Part shown: one piece after another, positions 42,444 to 51,223 of the stretch | Numbering within the stretch: position 1 is the first letter of the stretch | Layout of the letters: each line of letters starts with the position of its first letter | DNA from: Siphonobacter aquaeclarae | GTDB taxonomy: Bacteria; Bacteroidota; Bacteroidia; Cytophagales; Spirosomataceae | Reading direction: 5' to 3' | DNA: 53,748 nt | Assembly (NCBI RefSeq): GCF_900103285.1 | Contig: NZ_FNGS01000008.1 | Location: 1-53,748 of the forward strand | Program-made: the position numbers and the translations under genes | Notes under the pieces: generated by a model | The model's database searches: none | Seen by the model: the letters and a program-made list of their open reading frames with translations, nothing else | What the model was told of the DNA's origin: nothing

Positions 42444-43046
42444 TTAGGCAGGGTAGTGTTTGAGGTAAACGGAGAGGCCTTCGTCGGTCAGAATGCCCCT
42501 GAGAAAATGGTCCATGAACTCATACTGGACCTGTGCGAGACTGTATTCATTGGGTGGAAACCATTGGTTGTCAAATCCGAACTCTATTTCCTTGAGCCGT
42601 AGCCGCGCCATGACGTCGACATTTATTTCGGACCGGAAAAGCCCGTCTGCAATGCCCTGCCGCAAGTCCGCGACCGTGTCGATGAGCACGTGCTCCTGCA
42701 TGTGCTTCTGAAACACCTGCCAGGCTCTCGGATAATACTTCTTGATCTCAAAAAGAATGCCCGGATTGACGACGGAGAGCATCTGGCGCATGACTTCGTT
42801 CATGAGAACAACCCGCTCCACGGTGTTTTTCCCCGCTCCGACGCTGCAAACCATGTCCGTCCGGTTTTTCACCATCCGTTTTTCCACCACCTGAAAAACC
42901 AGTTCGTCCTTATCCGGAAAGTGCTGATAAATCGTCTTTTTCGAAATCCCTAATTCCCGGGCAATCTCATCCATTGTGACGGATTTGACCCCGTAACGAA
43001 AAAACAATTCCTCTGCACTGAGTAATATGCGCTCGCTTATTTCCAC
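42444..43046 (-). CDS. TetR/AcrR-family repressor of the RND efflux operon
   Basis: A 200-residue regulator with the TetR helix-turn-helix at 25-47 (T-M-D-E-I-A-R-E-L-G-I-S-K-K-T-I-Y-Q-H-F) and a ligand-binding helical domain after it. It heads the operon tetR - channel - adaptor - pump, so it probably represses the set until a pump substrate binds. A 26-bp inverted repeat inside its own promoter (43113-43138) is a natural operator. Being first in the operon, it would be autoregulated. Confidence 0.93.
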   Translation of the reverse strand: MEISERILLSAEELFFRYGVKSVTMDEIARELGISKKTIYQHFPDKDELVFQVVEKRMVKNRTDMVCSVGAGKNTVERVVLMNEVMRQMLSVVNPGILFEIKKYYPRAWQVFQKHMQEHVLIDTVADLRQGIADGLFRSEINVDVMARLRLKEIEFGFDNQWFPPNEYSLAQVQYEFMDHFLRGILTDEGLSVYLKHYPA

Positions 43047-43102
43047 AATGGACGTTTCCGGTGCCGGCGGATGACTCCCCGGCCAGTTAGTGACACAGGG
43101 GT

Positions 43103-43138
43103 CAAAACTACGGAAACTTTCGCAAGTCGTAAAGTTTC
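43103..43138 (-). promoter_or_regulatory. tetR promoter with inverted-repeat operator
   Basis: Minus-strand TAGTTTTG (43110-43103) matches the -7 consensus, with a weak -33 (TTTA) 19 nt upstream. An inverted repeat GAAACTTT-N10-AAAGTTTC (43113-43138) fills the spacer between the boxes. A repressor bound there would block polymerase. The leader to the tetR ATG is about 50 nt. Confidence 0.6.
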
Positions 43139-43441
43139 TTGACGATTTTGGAAGAGTGGTCTGTGAACAGGGTTGAACGGTTCGGGGTCTGATCCTCAGT
43201 ATTGCACAACTCCTGGACGGTTCTGCCGGAGGCGGCCCCGGCCAAACGAAAGACCTTTTTCCTGTCTTTCACGTTTCAAAGCTGCGCCGAAAAAGACCAG
43301 CCCTCTACCAATTTCTGACGAAGCGTTTGATCGGAGGGATGAAAAGGTAGATGGCAGCTCTGAAACAAAATAATAAGGTTAAAATGGGTTGGATTGACGG
43401 ATATGCTGAATCGTGTACGTGTTTTGTAGCTTTTAGTCGAG

Positions 43442-43472
43442 CAAAGATAGACGGTTTCGTTATTCAGTCAAT
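43442..43472 (-). promoter_or_regulatory. Second minus-strand promoter-like pair in the tetR upstream region
   Basis: ATTG (43472-43469), 19 nt, and TATCTTTG (43449-43442) fit the consensus on the minus strand, some 390 nt before tetR. The region 43139-43570 shows no convincing protein gene on either strand; it contains a 7-bp hairpin at 43248-43270. The promoter could start a long tetR leader or a small RNA. Confidence 0.4.
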
Positions 43473-43570
43473 CGTTTGATTTAAAAAACGAAACAAAAGT
43501 TAAAAAATACAGACATTTTCCGGTTGGTTCTCTGGTAACACAGGTCCCTTCGGAATGAAAAAGGCCAAAC

Positions 43571-44596
43571 ATGCGTGACGTGCTCGAATTGCGGGTAAGG
43601 GAAATCCGTCCGGAAACCCGCGAAAGCAAGAGTTTTTTTCTCGAACGAACCGACGGGCGACCCTTGTCCTACCAGCCCGGGCAGTTTCTGACGTTACTCC
43701 TCCGGCACCAGGGCCATGAAGTCCGGCGGTCGTACTCGCTGGGATCGGCGCCAGAGACAGACCCCTATCCTTACTTCACCGTGAAGCGGGTCGCTAACGG
43801 AGAAATTTCCCGGTGGATGCTCGATACGCTGAAGGAAGGGGACCTGCTGTATGCGCTGCCACCGGCCGGCCGGTTTGTCCTGTCGGACGAAGACACGGGC
43901 CTGCTCGTATTCGTTGCTGCCGGTAGCGGTATTACCCCGATTTTTTCGCTTATCAAGTCGTCGCTTGCGCAGGCAGACGGACCGCGCCTCGTCCTGCTGT
44001 ATAGCAGTCACCATCCGGGCGAAACCATTTTTAAGAAGGATCTGGATGACCTCGCAGCACAGTATCCGGGACGGCTTGATGTCGAGTATTTTTTTACAAC
44101 AGGCACCCAAACGCCCCGGCGGCTTAACAATACCCTGCTCGAAAAGGCCGCCGCTGCCTATATCCAGGAGGAAAACCCGCGGTTTTTCCTCTGCGGGCCG
44201 GAGGATTTCATGCGCATGGCGCGCATCGTTTTGCTGTTTATGGGCTTCCCGGCAGACGCTATCCGGAAAGAGAACTTCGTCATAATTGCACCTTCTCCGG
44301 AAATTCCTGTCGGTTTTGGAGTTGAAGCCGACGTCCGGATACTATATAAAGGAGAAACCCGCTCGCTGACCGTACCGGCAGGAACCTACCTGCTGGACGC
44401 GGCGCTGAAGGCCGGCATCGACCTGCCGTACAGCTGCCGGGGAGGGCGTTGCAGCACGTGTGTGGCCCGGTGCCTCGAGGGCCGCGTCAAAATGACGATC
44501 AACGACGTGCTGACCGAGCGGGAAATGGAGGCGGGAGATGTTCTGACTTGTACGGGTTTGGCTGAAACCAAACAAATAGTACTTAAGGTTGGATAA
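43571..44596 (+). CDS. PaaE-like ferredoxin-NAD(P)H oxidoreductase with C-terminal 2Fe-2S domain
   Basis: A 341-residue flavoprotein built of three parts. The FAD domain (1-100) has R-R-S-Y-S-L-G-S, and the NAD(P)H domain (105-235) has A-A-G-S-G-I-T-P-I and C-G-P-E. A plant-type 2Fe-2S ferredoxin (about 250-341) has Cys289, Cys294, Cys297 and Cys327 (C-x4-C-x2-C...C). This order is that of PaaE/HmpX-type electron-transfer subunits that feed oxygenases or desaturases. No partner oxygenase is adjacent, so its acceptor is unknown. It stands alone on the plus strand, with 106 nt to the next gene. Confidence 0.92.
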   Translation: MRDVLELRVREIRPETRESKSFFLERTDGRPLSYQPGQFLTLLLRHQGHEVRRSYSLGSAPETDPYPYFTVKRVANGEISRWMLDTLKEGDLLYALPPAGRFVLSDEDTGLLVFVAAGSGITPIFSLIKSSLAQADGPRLVLLYSSHHPGETIFKKDLDDLAAQYPGRLDVEYFFTTGTQTPRRLNNTLLEKAAAAYIQEENPRFFLCGPEDFMRMARIVLLFMGFPADAIRKENFVIIAPSPEIPVGFGVEADVRILYKGETRSLTVPAGTYLLDAALKAGIDLPYSCRGGRCSTCVARCLEGRVKMTINDVLTEREMEAGDVLTCTGLAETKQIVLKVG

Positions 44597-44702
44597 TATG
44601 GAAGAATTTATGGTGAATGCAGTATTAGTGTGAGGAAATCTTCTTCTATTCCCGTTGTTTTGCGTACTGATTACTAACTATTTCACATTTCGACGTTTAA
44701 CT

Positions 44703-46556
44703 ATGAGAAAACCTCTTCTTCGGCTGTGGGCCGCCGGATGGCTCGTGGCCGGGCTGAGCGGAGTTGCTTCGGCACAGTTTGGTACCCCCCAGCAATCCGT
44801 CCCGTTGACCGATCTGAGTGCGTTTCGCCCCACCGGTGCCGCCAACTGGAAAATCGCCGGAGATGTCTCCGCCGATCTCAATCAGAAAGAAGTCCTGACG
44901 ACAGGCGCCGGTTCCGGTATCCTCGTCAACCAACCCGACCCGAAAAACCGGGCCAATCTTCAAACCGCTTTTGAGCACGGTGATCTCGACATTGAGTTCG
45001 ATTTCATGATGGCTACCCACTCCAACTCCGGATTTTACCTCCAGGGACGGTATGAAGTGCAGTTGCTCGACAGCTGGGGCGTCAAATCCCCCTCTACCGG
45101 AGACGTCGGCGGAATCTACAAGCGCCGCGAGCTGCCCTCCGGCCGCATGTACGAAGGACACGCTCCCCGCGTCAATGCCGGAAAAGCTCCGGGCCTCTGG
45201 CAACACTTCGATATTTCCTTCCAGGCTCCGCGTTTTGATGCATCCGGAAAGAAAATCGCGAATGCCAAAGTAATCCGCATCGTCCTCAACGGTGTGACGA
45301 TTCAGGAAAACGTCGAGCTGTCCGGCCCGACCGGCGGTCCGATTTCCGAGCAGGAAGCGGCTGTCGGCCCCATCATGATCCAGGGCGATCACGGAGCTGT
45401 TGCCTTCCGCAACATCAAGTACCGCAGCTATGCCGGCCAGCAGCCCAGCCTGACCGGTATTCAATACAAGGTATACCAGCCGACCGATGCGGATAACTTC
45501 GCCAAAATCCCCGATTTCGCGAAGCTGAAGTCTACCGGCGGCGGCAACGGCCAGGAAGTAACCTGGGATGTTGCGAATCAGACCAACAATTTCGGTGTGG
45601 TCTACACCGCGAAACTGAATGTTCCGACTGCCGGCGACTACCAGTTCTTCCTTTCACAGGGTGGAACGGCACGCCTCAAGGTCAACGGACAGGAAGTAGT
45701 AAAGGAAAGCTGGAACCAGCCCGGCGGATACCGGACAGGTAAGGTGACCCTTCCCGCCGGTGAAGCTTCCGTCGAAATCGCGTATGTAAAGCGTGATGAA
45801 TGGGTACGCCCGGCACTGGGTGTTGAAGTGGAAGGCCCCGGCTTCCGTCGGACGACGCTCACCGCTCCGGCTTCCATGCTGACGCCGCCGGCTACCGATC
45901 CCATCCTGATCGACGCCCGCGAAAACACGATTACCCGCAGCTTCATGGATTACTTCCGGGACGGCAAGCGTGTCAAGCGTATCGTGCACGCGGTTCAGGT
46001 AGGTTCTCCGGAAGGCATTCACTATACCTTCGATCTCGATAACGGCGCTCTGGCGCAGGTATGGAGAGGCGAATTCCTCGACGCTACTCCGATGTGGCAC
46101 GACCGCGGCGACGGTTCTTCCCGTCCGCGCGGTCTGGTCGTTGCCCTGAACGATTCCCCCGCTTTTGCTGTCCTCAGCTCTCCTGATCAGGCCTGGACGG
46201 AAACGGCTCCCGCAGAAGGCGGCAACTTTGTGCCGAAAGGATACGACGTTGACGAAGCCGGTCTCCCGACGTTCCGCTATGTCTATTTTGGCGGAGACGT
46301 ACAGGATGTGATTCGTCCCGCAGAAGGCAACAAGTACCTCGTCCGCGAAATCACGGTGAAGAAACCCGCCGCCAACCTCTATCACCTGGTAGCGGCCGGC
46401 AAGGATATTACCGAGCTTCAGCCGGGACTCTATGCCGTTGACGGAAAAAGCTACTACGTCCGGGCTACCGGTGCGAAGCTGCGCAAATCCGGCGACCGCC
46501 AGGAGCTGATCCTTCCCGTGAGCGAAGGCAAAATCAAATACGAAGTACTGTTCTGA
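44703..46556 (+). CDS. Secreted DUF1080 (3-keto-disaccharide hydrolase-like) protein
   Basis: A 617-residue secreted protein. The signal peptide (L-W-A-A-G-W-L-V-A-G-L-S-G-V-A-S-A-Q) sets the start at 44703, not the longer frame at 44655. Residues 40-235 are a DUF1080 jelly-roll (I-E-F-D-F-M-M-A, S-G-F-Y-L-Q-G-R-Y-E-V-Q-L-L-D-S-W-G). Residues 245-370 form a PA14-like beta-sandwich (V-V-Y-T-A-K-L-N-V-P-T-A-G-D-Y-Q-F-F). The rest is an unassigned beta-rich domain. The family includes 3-keto-glycoside hydrolases of Bacteroidota. It precedes the cytochrome-containing gene by 71 nt, and both use codons typical of highly expressed genes, so extracellular sugar oxidation or turnover is a plausible joint task. 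Confidence 0.85.
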   Translation: MRKPLLRLWAAGWLVAGLSGVASAQFGTPQQSVPLTDLSAFRPTGAANWKIAGDVSADLNQKEVLTTGAGSGILVNQPDPKNRANLQTAFEHGDLDIEFDFMMATHSNSGFYLQGRYEVQLLDSWGVKSPSTGDVGGIYKRRELPSGRMYEGHAPRVNAGKAPGLWQHFDISFQAPRFDASGKKIANAKVIRIVLNGVTIQENVELSGPTGGPISEQEAAVGPIMIQGDHGAVAFRNIKYRSYAGQQPSLTGIQYKVYQPTDADNFAKIPDFAKLKSTGGGNGQEVTWDVANQTNNFGVVYTAKLNVPTAGDYQFFLSQGGTARLKVNGQEVVKESWNQPGGYRTGKVTLPAGEASVEIAYVKRDEWVRPALGVEVEGPGFRRTTLTAPASMLTPPATDPILIDARENTITRSFMDYFRDGKRVKRIVHAVQVGSPEGIHYTFDLDNGALAQVWRGEFLDATPMWHDRGDGSSRPRGLVVALNDSPAFAVLSSPDQAWTETAPAEGGNFVPKGYDVDEAGLPTFRYVYFGGDVQDVIRPAEGNKYLVREITVKKPAANLYHLVAAGKDITELQPGLYAVDGKSYYVRATGAKLRKSGDRQELILPVSEGKIKYEVLF

Positions 46557-46627
46557 TTTTCACACAACAGGAGTAAGAACAAGCGAAAATCAGCGGCTTC
46601 TTCTTATTCGGAAATAGTTCTGATGCG

Positions 46628-48583
46628 ATGAAACACGTTTTTAAAACCGCACTCCTCAGCCTGGCTCTGGCGACGTCTGCCTATGCGCAGGACAGCTCAC
46701 CGGCGGAGAGTGATCTCTATAAAATTGTCAAAGTAAGTTCCCCCGAAGGCATTATCCTGGAAATCGGTGGCGTGGCTTCCGTTCCGAATGGCGACATGGC
46801 CGTTTCTACCCGCCGCGGCGAAGTTTGGGTGATCGAAAACCCGACCAGCCCCCGGCCGTTTTTCCGGAAATTTGCCAGCGGTCTGCACGAAATTCTGGGT
46901 CTGGTCTGGAAAGACGGTTCGTTCTACTGCGCCCAGCGCGGCGAGCTGACCAAGCTGACCGATACCAACGGAGACGGCAAGGCCGATAAGTATGAAACCG
47001 TTTTTGCCTGGCCCGTATCCGGCCACTACCACGAGTACAGCTTTGGCCCGAAGATTGCGCCGGACGGCAGCTTCTTCGTCAGTGCTAACGTGGCCTTCGG
47101 CGACGAAGAGTGGTGGAGAGGAGAAAGCAAGGTACCTTACCGCGGCTGGGTCATGAAGATCTCTCCGGACGGTAAAATGGAGCCCTGGGCTACCGGTATG
47201 CGCTCTCCGTGCGGACTTGGTATGATTGACGGTGAACTGTTCTACACCGACAACCAGGGTGACTGGATGGGTTCAGGCGGGGTATGGCACGTGAAGAAAG
47301 GCGCTTTTGTCGGTCACCCGGCAGGTCTGCGCTGGACCGGTCTTCCGAACTCTCCCGTCAAACTTACCCAGGAAGAATTCTACAAAACGTTCGACGAGCG
47401 CCGGAAGCGTGACGCAAACGGCCGGGCCATCAAACCCGAAAACGACGCGACGGACAAAAACCCGCTGCTCCTCTTCGAAGCCAAAAAGAAATTCCCGGAA
47501 ATTCAATTACCCGCAGTATGGCTGCCCCACGGCGTCCTGGGTATTTCAAACTCTGAAATCATCAGCGACGATACCCACGGAGCATTCGGTCCGTTTGCCG
47601 GCCAGATGCTCGTAGGCGATCAGGGTCAGTCGAAAATCATGCGCGTATCCCTCGAAAAAGTCAACGGCGAATTCCAGGGCGTAGCCTTCGATTTCCGTTC
47701 CGGCTTCCAGTCAGGGGTACTCCGGATGGCTTTTGCGAAAGACAACTCCCTCTTTGTAGGTGAAACCAACCGCGGTTGGGGTTCTGCCGGAGAAGCGAAC
47801 GAAGGACTTCAGCGTCTGGTCTGGACGGGTAAAACTCCTTTCGAAATGAAGACGGTCCGGGCACAACCCGACGGATTCGAAATCGAGTTTACCCAGCCGA
47901 TTGATCGCGCCAGCGCCGAAGACCTCGCCAGCTACAAGGTCAAGAGCTTCATTTATAAGTATCACTCTACGTATGGCAGCCCGACTATCAATGAAGTCAA
48001 TAATGCCGTGAAGGGTGTGAAAGTATCGGAAGACGGGCTGAAGGCCCGCATCATCGTAGACGGCCTGCGCCAGTACTACATTCACCAGCTGACGCTCGAC
48101 GGCATCCGCGAAAAGAACAGCAAGTTCAGCCTCGTGCATACCAACGCCTACTATACGCTGAACAACATCCCCGCCGGGGAGAAGCTGTCGCTCAGCGGCG
48201 TAAGCACGAAGTCCTCAGCCACAGCCGAAGCGACGACCAAAAAGCCGGTTACGCCTGCGAAGGAAGCCCCTGCCAAAGGCGGCGCCAAGGCAGCGACCAA
48301 AGTACTGTCGTTTGAGGAAATAAAGCCCCTTCTGACGAAGTATACCTGCCTCGCCTGCCATAACGCAGACAAGCGCCAGGTTGGTCCGGCGTACCGCGAC
48401 GTAGCGAAGCGTAACTATTCCAACGAGAAAATCGTGGACCTGATCTACAATCCGAAGCCGGAAAACTGGCCGGGATACGCCACTCCGATGGCCCCGATGC
48501 CCCAGGTTCCGCGCGGAGATGCTCTCAAAATTGCGGCGTGGATCAACTCCCTCAAGAACGCTCCGGCGGCAGCTAACCCCTGA
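46628..48583 (+). CDS. Secreted soluble-dehydrogenase-like propeller fused to cytochrome c
   Basis: A 651-residue secreted protein: signal peptide (ends Y-A-Q-D), a beta-propeller of the membrane-bound/soluble dehydrogenase type (S-P-E-G-I-I-L-E-I-G-G-V-A, W-A-T-G-M-R-S-P-C-G-L-G), and an Ala/Lys/Thr-rich linker (about 520-560). The class I cytochrome c domain has heme attachment at C-L-A-C-H (Cys574, Cys577, His578) and a likely distal Met in A-T-P-M-A-P-M. Related proteins are predicted to oxidise sugars and pass electrons to heme. It is expressed with the DUF1080 gene and ends at a strong terminator. The cofactor and substrate cannot be read from the sequence. Confidence 0.87.
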   Translation: MKHVFKTALLSLALATSAYAQDSSPAESDLYKIVKVSSPEGIILEIGGVASVPNGDMAVSTRRGEVWVIENPTSPRPFFRKFASGLHEILGLVWKDGSFYCAQRGELTKLTDTNGDGKADKYETVFAWPVSGHYHEYSFGPKIAPDGSFFVSANVAFGDEEWWRGESKVPYRGWVMKISPDGKMEPWATGMRSPCGLGMIDGELFYTDNQGDWMGSGGVWHVKKGAFVGHPAGLRWTGLPNSPVKLTQEEFYKTFDERRKRDANGRAIKPENDATDKNPLLLFEAKKKFPEIQLPAVWLPHGVLGISNSEIISDDTHGAFGPFAGQMLVGDQGQSKIMRVSLEKVNGEFQGVAFDFRSGFQSGVLRMAFAKDNSLFVGETNRGWGSAGEANEGLQRLVWTGKTPFEMKTVRAQPDGFEIEFTQPIDRASAEDLASYKVKSFIYKYHSTYGSPTINEVNNAVKGVKVSEDGLKARIIVDGLRQYYIHQLTLDGIREKNSKFSLVHTNAYYTLNNIPAGEKLSLSGVSTKSSATAEATTKKPVTPAKEAPAKGGAKAATKVLSFEEIKPLLTKYTCLACHNADKRQVGPAYRDVAKRNYSNEKIVDLIYNPKPENWPGYATPMAPMPQVPRGDALKIAAWINSLKNAPAAANP

Positions 48584-48601
48584 CACAGAGCAGAATCAAT
48601 C

Positions 48602-48637
48602 AAACAAAAACCCCGGCAACAGCCGGGGTTTTTGTTT
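48602..48637. terminator. Strong bidirectional terminator
   Basis: A perfect 16-bp stem (48602-48617 with 48622-48637, loop AACA) carries A-runs before and T-runs after its GC core. It lies 18 nt after the cytochrome gene's stop. Confidence 0.92.
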
Positions 48638-49036
48638 ATACGTATATGAAAAACAATTACCTTTTCGATTGACTTCCAACCAAAAGTACATGAGATTTGT
48701 CTTTACGGAGGTTTTGCCGCAGGCAGTCTCCGTGCATCCCAAAACGCTATAGGCCTTTATGAATCCACGTACGAAAGCTAAACTAATAGATTCTGGTATG
48801 AGATTTGGGCGATCCGGAAAACTCCTCAGGGCGGCGTGGTTCCAGACGTTTCTTCGTATTCCAACTATCTTAGTTATTAGCTGTTTCAATGCGCCATCCA
48901 GTCGCAGGATCTTCGGCGCCAGCTCAAATCTGGAGTATGAATGAAATGAGCGCCTGCCAGCCAGCGTTAATTAGTCTGGAAATCTGGTTGCAGCCGGTTT
49001 CGAATATTACCATTCTATAGTACCACCTGTCTTGAA
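48638..49036. other. Gene-poor low-GC gap before the glycosyltransferase
   Basis: No supported gene. There is a 20-codon ATG frame at 48690-48752 (M-R-F-V-F-T-E-V-L-P-Q-A-V) and a longer minus frame, 48596-48889, that runs through the terminator; neither is convincing. A TACTTTTG box on the minus strand (48681-48688) has no -33 partner. Base composition falls here and stays low through the next gene. Confidence 0.5.
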
Positions 49037-50104
49037 ATGAACAACCAAAACACGAGGATTCTGCTCGATTGCGAGCGGATGAAATATCCTCATACAGGGC
49101 TTTATCACTTTTGTCTGCAATTGGGAAAAGCGTTGCAGAAGAAGAAAAGAGCGAGCGAAATCGTTGAGTATTTTGTTCCACGAGGTCTAACTGGGGTTTT
49201 CGGAGATGCAGAGACTCGCCGACAGAATATTCTACACAAGTTCCGCTTGTCGATTCCTGTCGATATTTGGCACTCAACCTATCAAAATACACATTACTTC
49301 CCTTTTCAAAGCCGAGCGAAGAAAATTCTGACTGTTCATGATCTCAATTTTCTTCACGAATTCACGTCTGAACGGAAAAAGAAGAAATACCTGGACAGTC
49401 TTCAGAAGAAGATAGACTATTCAGATGCCATCGTTACGATCTCAAACTATGTCCGGAAAGAGATGATGGATTATCTCGATCTGAGCGGGCGTCGGGTTGA
49501 CGTTGTTTATAACGGATGCAATATCCAGGAAAGTATCATTCCAAGGAAACCTCGTTTTGGAGTTGACCGGCCGTTTTTGCTAAGTATTGGTACGGTTGTC
49601 CCTAAGAAAAATTTTCACGTGTTGCCCGCGGCTCTCGTCAACAATGATTATGACCTACTCATTGTTGGTGTGGCTGATAACGAAGCATATCGCAACAAAA
49701 TATGGGAAGAAGCCAAACGATTAGGTGTCAAAGATAGAACCCGCATTATCGGCCCGGTGACTGAGGAGGAAAAATACTGGCTTTTGCAGCACTGCGAGTT
49801 ATTTTGTTTCCCTTCGCTGGCAGAGGGATTTGGCCTGCCTGTCATAGAGGCGATGCATTTTGGAAAGAATGTGCTTTTGTCGACAGCTACCTCTCTGCCG
49901 GAGATCGGTGGACCACACGCGCATTACTTCCGGGGTTTTGAGACTGACGAGGTGAGTGATATGGCTTCTCTAACGTTGGAAAAAATACAGACGAAAGACA
50001 ACAGCCGTGAAATCAAAAGCTGGTCTGAACAGTTCAGTTGGGGGAAGACAGCTGAAGATTATCTGGATCTCTATCGGCTATTGATTACCAGCCGGACTTC
50101 GTAA
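49037..50104 (+). CDS. Glycosyltransferase family 4-like (GT-B fold)
   Basis: A 355-residue GT-B glycosyltransferase. The C-terminal nucleotide-sugar domain shows L-S-I-G-T-V-V-P-K-K-N and the E-x7-E motif in A-E-G-F-G-L-P-V-I-E-A-M. The N-terminal acceptor half includes W-H-S-T-Y-Q-N-T and T-V-H-D-L-N. These place it in the GT4/GT1 group that transfers sugars to lipid-linked or surface glycans. Its base composition is clearly lower in GC than every neighbour and its codon use differs, pointing to recent acquisition. No other glycan gene is adjacent, so its glycan is unknown. Confidence 0.92.
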   Translation: MNNQNTRILLDCERMKYPHTGLYHFCLQLGKALQKKKRASEIVEYFVPRGLTGVFGDAETRRQNILHKFRLSIPVDIWHSTYQNTHYFPFQSRAKKILTVHDLNFLHEFTSERKKKKYLDSLQKKIDYSDAIVTISNYVRKEMMDYLDLSGRRVDVVYNGCNIQESIIPRKPRFGVDRPFLLSIGTVVPKKNFHVLPAALVNNDYDLLIVGVADNEAYRNKIWEEAKRLGVKDRTRIIGPVTEEEKYWLLQHCELFCFPSLAEGFGLPVIEAMHFGKNVLLSTATSLPEIGGPHAHYFRGFETDEVSDMASLTLEKIQTKDNSREIKSWSEQFSWGKTAEDYLDLYRLLITSRTS

Positions 50105-50152
50105 GGGATGGTTAAAAGAAAGTGAATAAACACACCGTCTACCGTGTATTGC

Positions 50153-51223
50153 CTACAGCCCGAAACCCACCCGTACTCCCGGAAAAACATTCCGGAAAAA
50201 GCCATTCATATACAGTTCCGGCTGAATCCGGACGAGGCCTTTCGTATAGGCTGTGCCTCCGATGCGGATGGTATTGCTGTCGTAATAATCTCCCCGCCGC
50301 CGGATCGGAATACCCACATACAGGCTGGTAAAAAGTTTGTTGAAATTGGCCCGCTTTTCACCGCTTTCCTTCTTATAGATATGCAGACCGAAGTTGAGAA
50401 AGTCATTGCGTTCGGTGGTATACCCCCCCTCCGGTCGTTCCCGGAAGAAAAAGTCAGACCGTATTCCGATGGAATAGCCCAGGCGATGGAAGCTGTTCGG
50501 AACTACCTGGACATCGAATACCAGAGAAGGTACCAGCCGGTGCCGGACCAAACCGGCCTCTACCCGTGGCTGTATGGACAGAAAGCCGGCTGTTTGCGAA
50601 TGCAACCGGGAAAATTCCGCCTTTCGCCCTGTCATTTCCAGGCGATACGAGACCCGGTCTTTGGTCAGGGGATGTTTTTTGAACCGGATAATCTCCGCCT
50701 GTGCCGAATCGATACGGGTATTGAACCCTCCCTCCGAAAGGTACTGCCGTACCTGGTCGATGTTGTTGAGGATCAGATAGTAACCGATGCGCCGGCGGGA
50801 AGCCTCGTTGTCCGACCACCCCGGAATCAGCAGGGTATCCGTGCCCGTTTTTAGCTGAACGGGCTGGTCGTCTCCTTCCCGAAACCCGAAATAGTCGGAC
50901 TTCTGCGGGAAAAACTCTACCTGAATATTCCGCAGATGCCGGTTAACGTGGAAGGTAACCCGCCGCCCGTCGAGCGGCCGGGTCGTATCCCGGATCTTGT
51001 CATAATCCTGCACAAAAAGGTGAAGGACAGAGTCGATGTTTTTGTGGCGGAGCAAGTCCTCGTACCGTTCATAGTTGATACCCAGCATACTTCCTTTTTC
51101 CAGTTTCAGGAGAATCTGGTTGTTGAGCCGGTATTGCTTGGGCAGATTCGGCCCCTGGGACAGTACAGGCCCGGCCCCGCTCAGCAAAAGGAGCAGGACA
51201 AGCCACCATACGCGTTGTGTCAT
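50153..51223 (-). CDS. Outer-membrane protein of the ECF sigma operon, unknown function
   Basis: A 356-residue secreted protein (signal peptide to G-P-V-L-S-Q). The N-terminal half is a soluble mixed domain with N-I-D-S-V-L-H-L-F-V-Q-D-Y-D. From about 190 on, alternating strands and the last residues V-R-V-G-F-G-L suggest an outer-membrane beta-barrel. It is not recognised as a named family. Its ATG shares one base with the stop of the anti-sigma-like gene, so it is the third gene of the sigma operon and may be the envelope component served by it. Confidence 0.6.
   Translation of the reverse strand: MTQRVWWLVLLLLLSGAGPVLSQGPNLPKQYRLNNQILLKLEKGSMLGINYERYEDLLRHKNIDSVLHLFVQDYDKIRDTTRPLDGRRVTFHVNRHLRNIQVEFFPQKSDYFGFREGDDQPVQLKTGTDTLLIPGWSDNEASRRRIGYYLILNNIDQVRQYLSEGGFNTRIDSAQAEIIRFKKHPLTKDRVSYRLEMTGRKAEFSRLHSQTAGFLSIQPRVEAGLVRHRLVPSLVFDVQVVPNSFHRLGYSIGIRSDFFFRERPEGGYTTERNDFLNFGLHIYKKESGEKRANFNKLFTSLYVGIPIRRRGDYYDSNTIRIGGTAYTKGLVRIQPELYMNGFFRNVFPGVRVGFGL

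Noticed and set aside
43173-43373. 66-codon plus-strand frame upstream of the oxidoreductase
   Set aside because: Arg/Pro/Ser-rich composition typical of chance frames in GC-rich DNA; no promoter or ribosome-binding site.
48604-48688. Small minus-strand RNA from the TACTTTTG box to the terminator
   Set aside because: There is no -33 element at the right distance, and the hairpin is fully explained as the cytochrome gene's terminator.
48596-48889. 97-codon minus-strand frame after the cytochrome gene
   Set aside because: It runs straight through the strong 16-bp terminator and has no known relatives that I can name; a repeat-derived frame is more likely.
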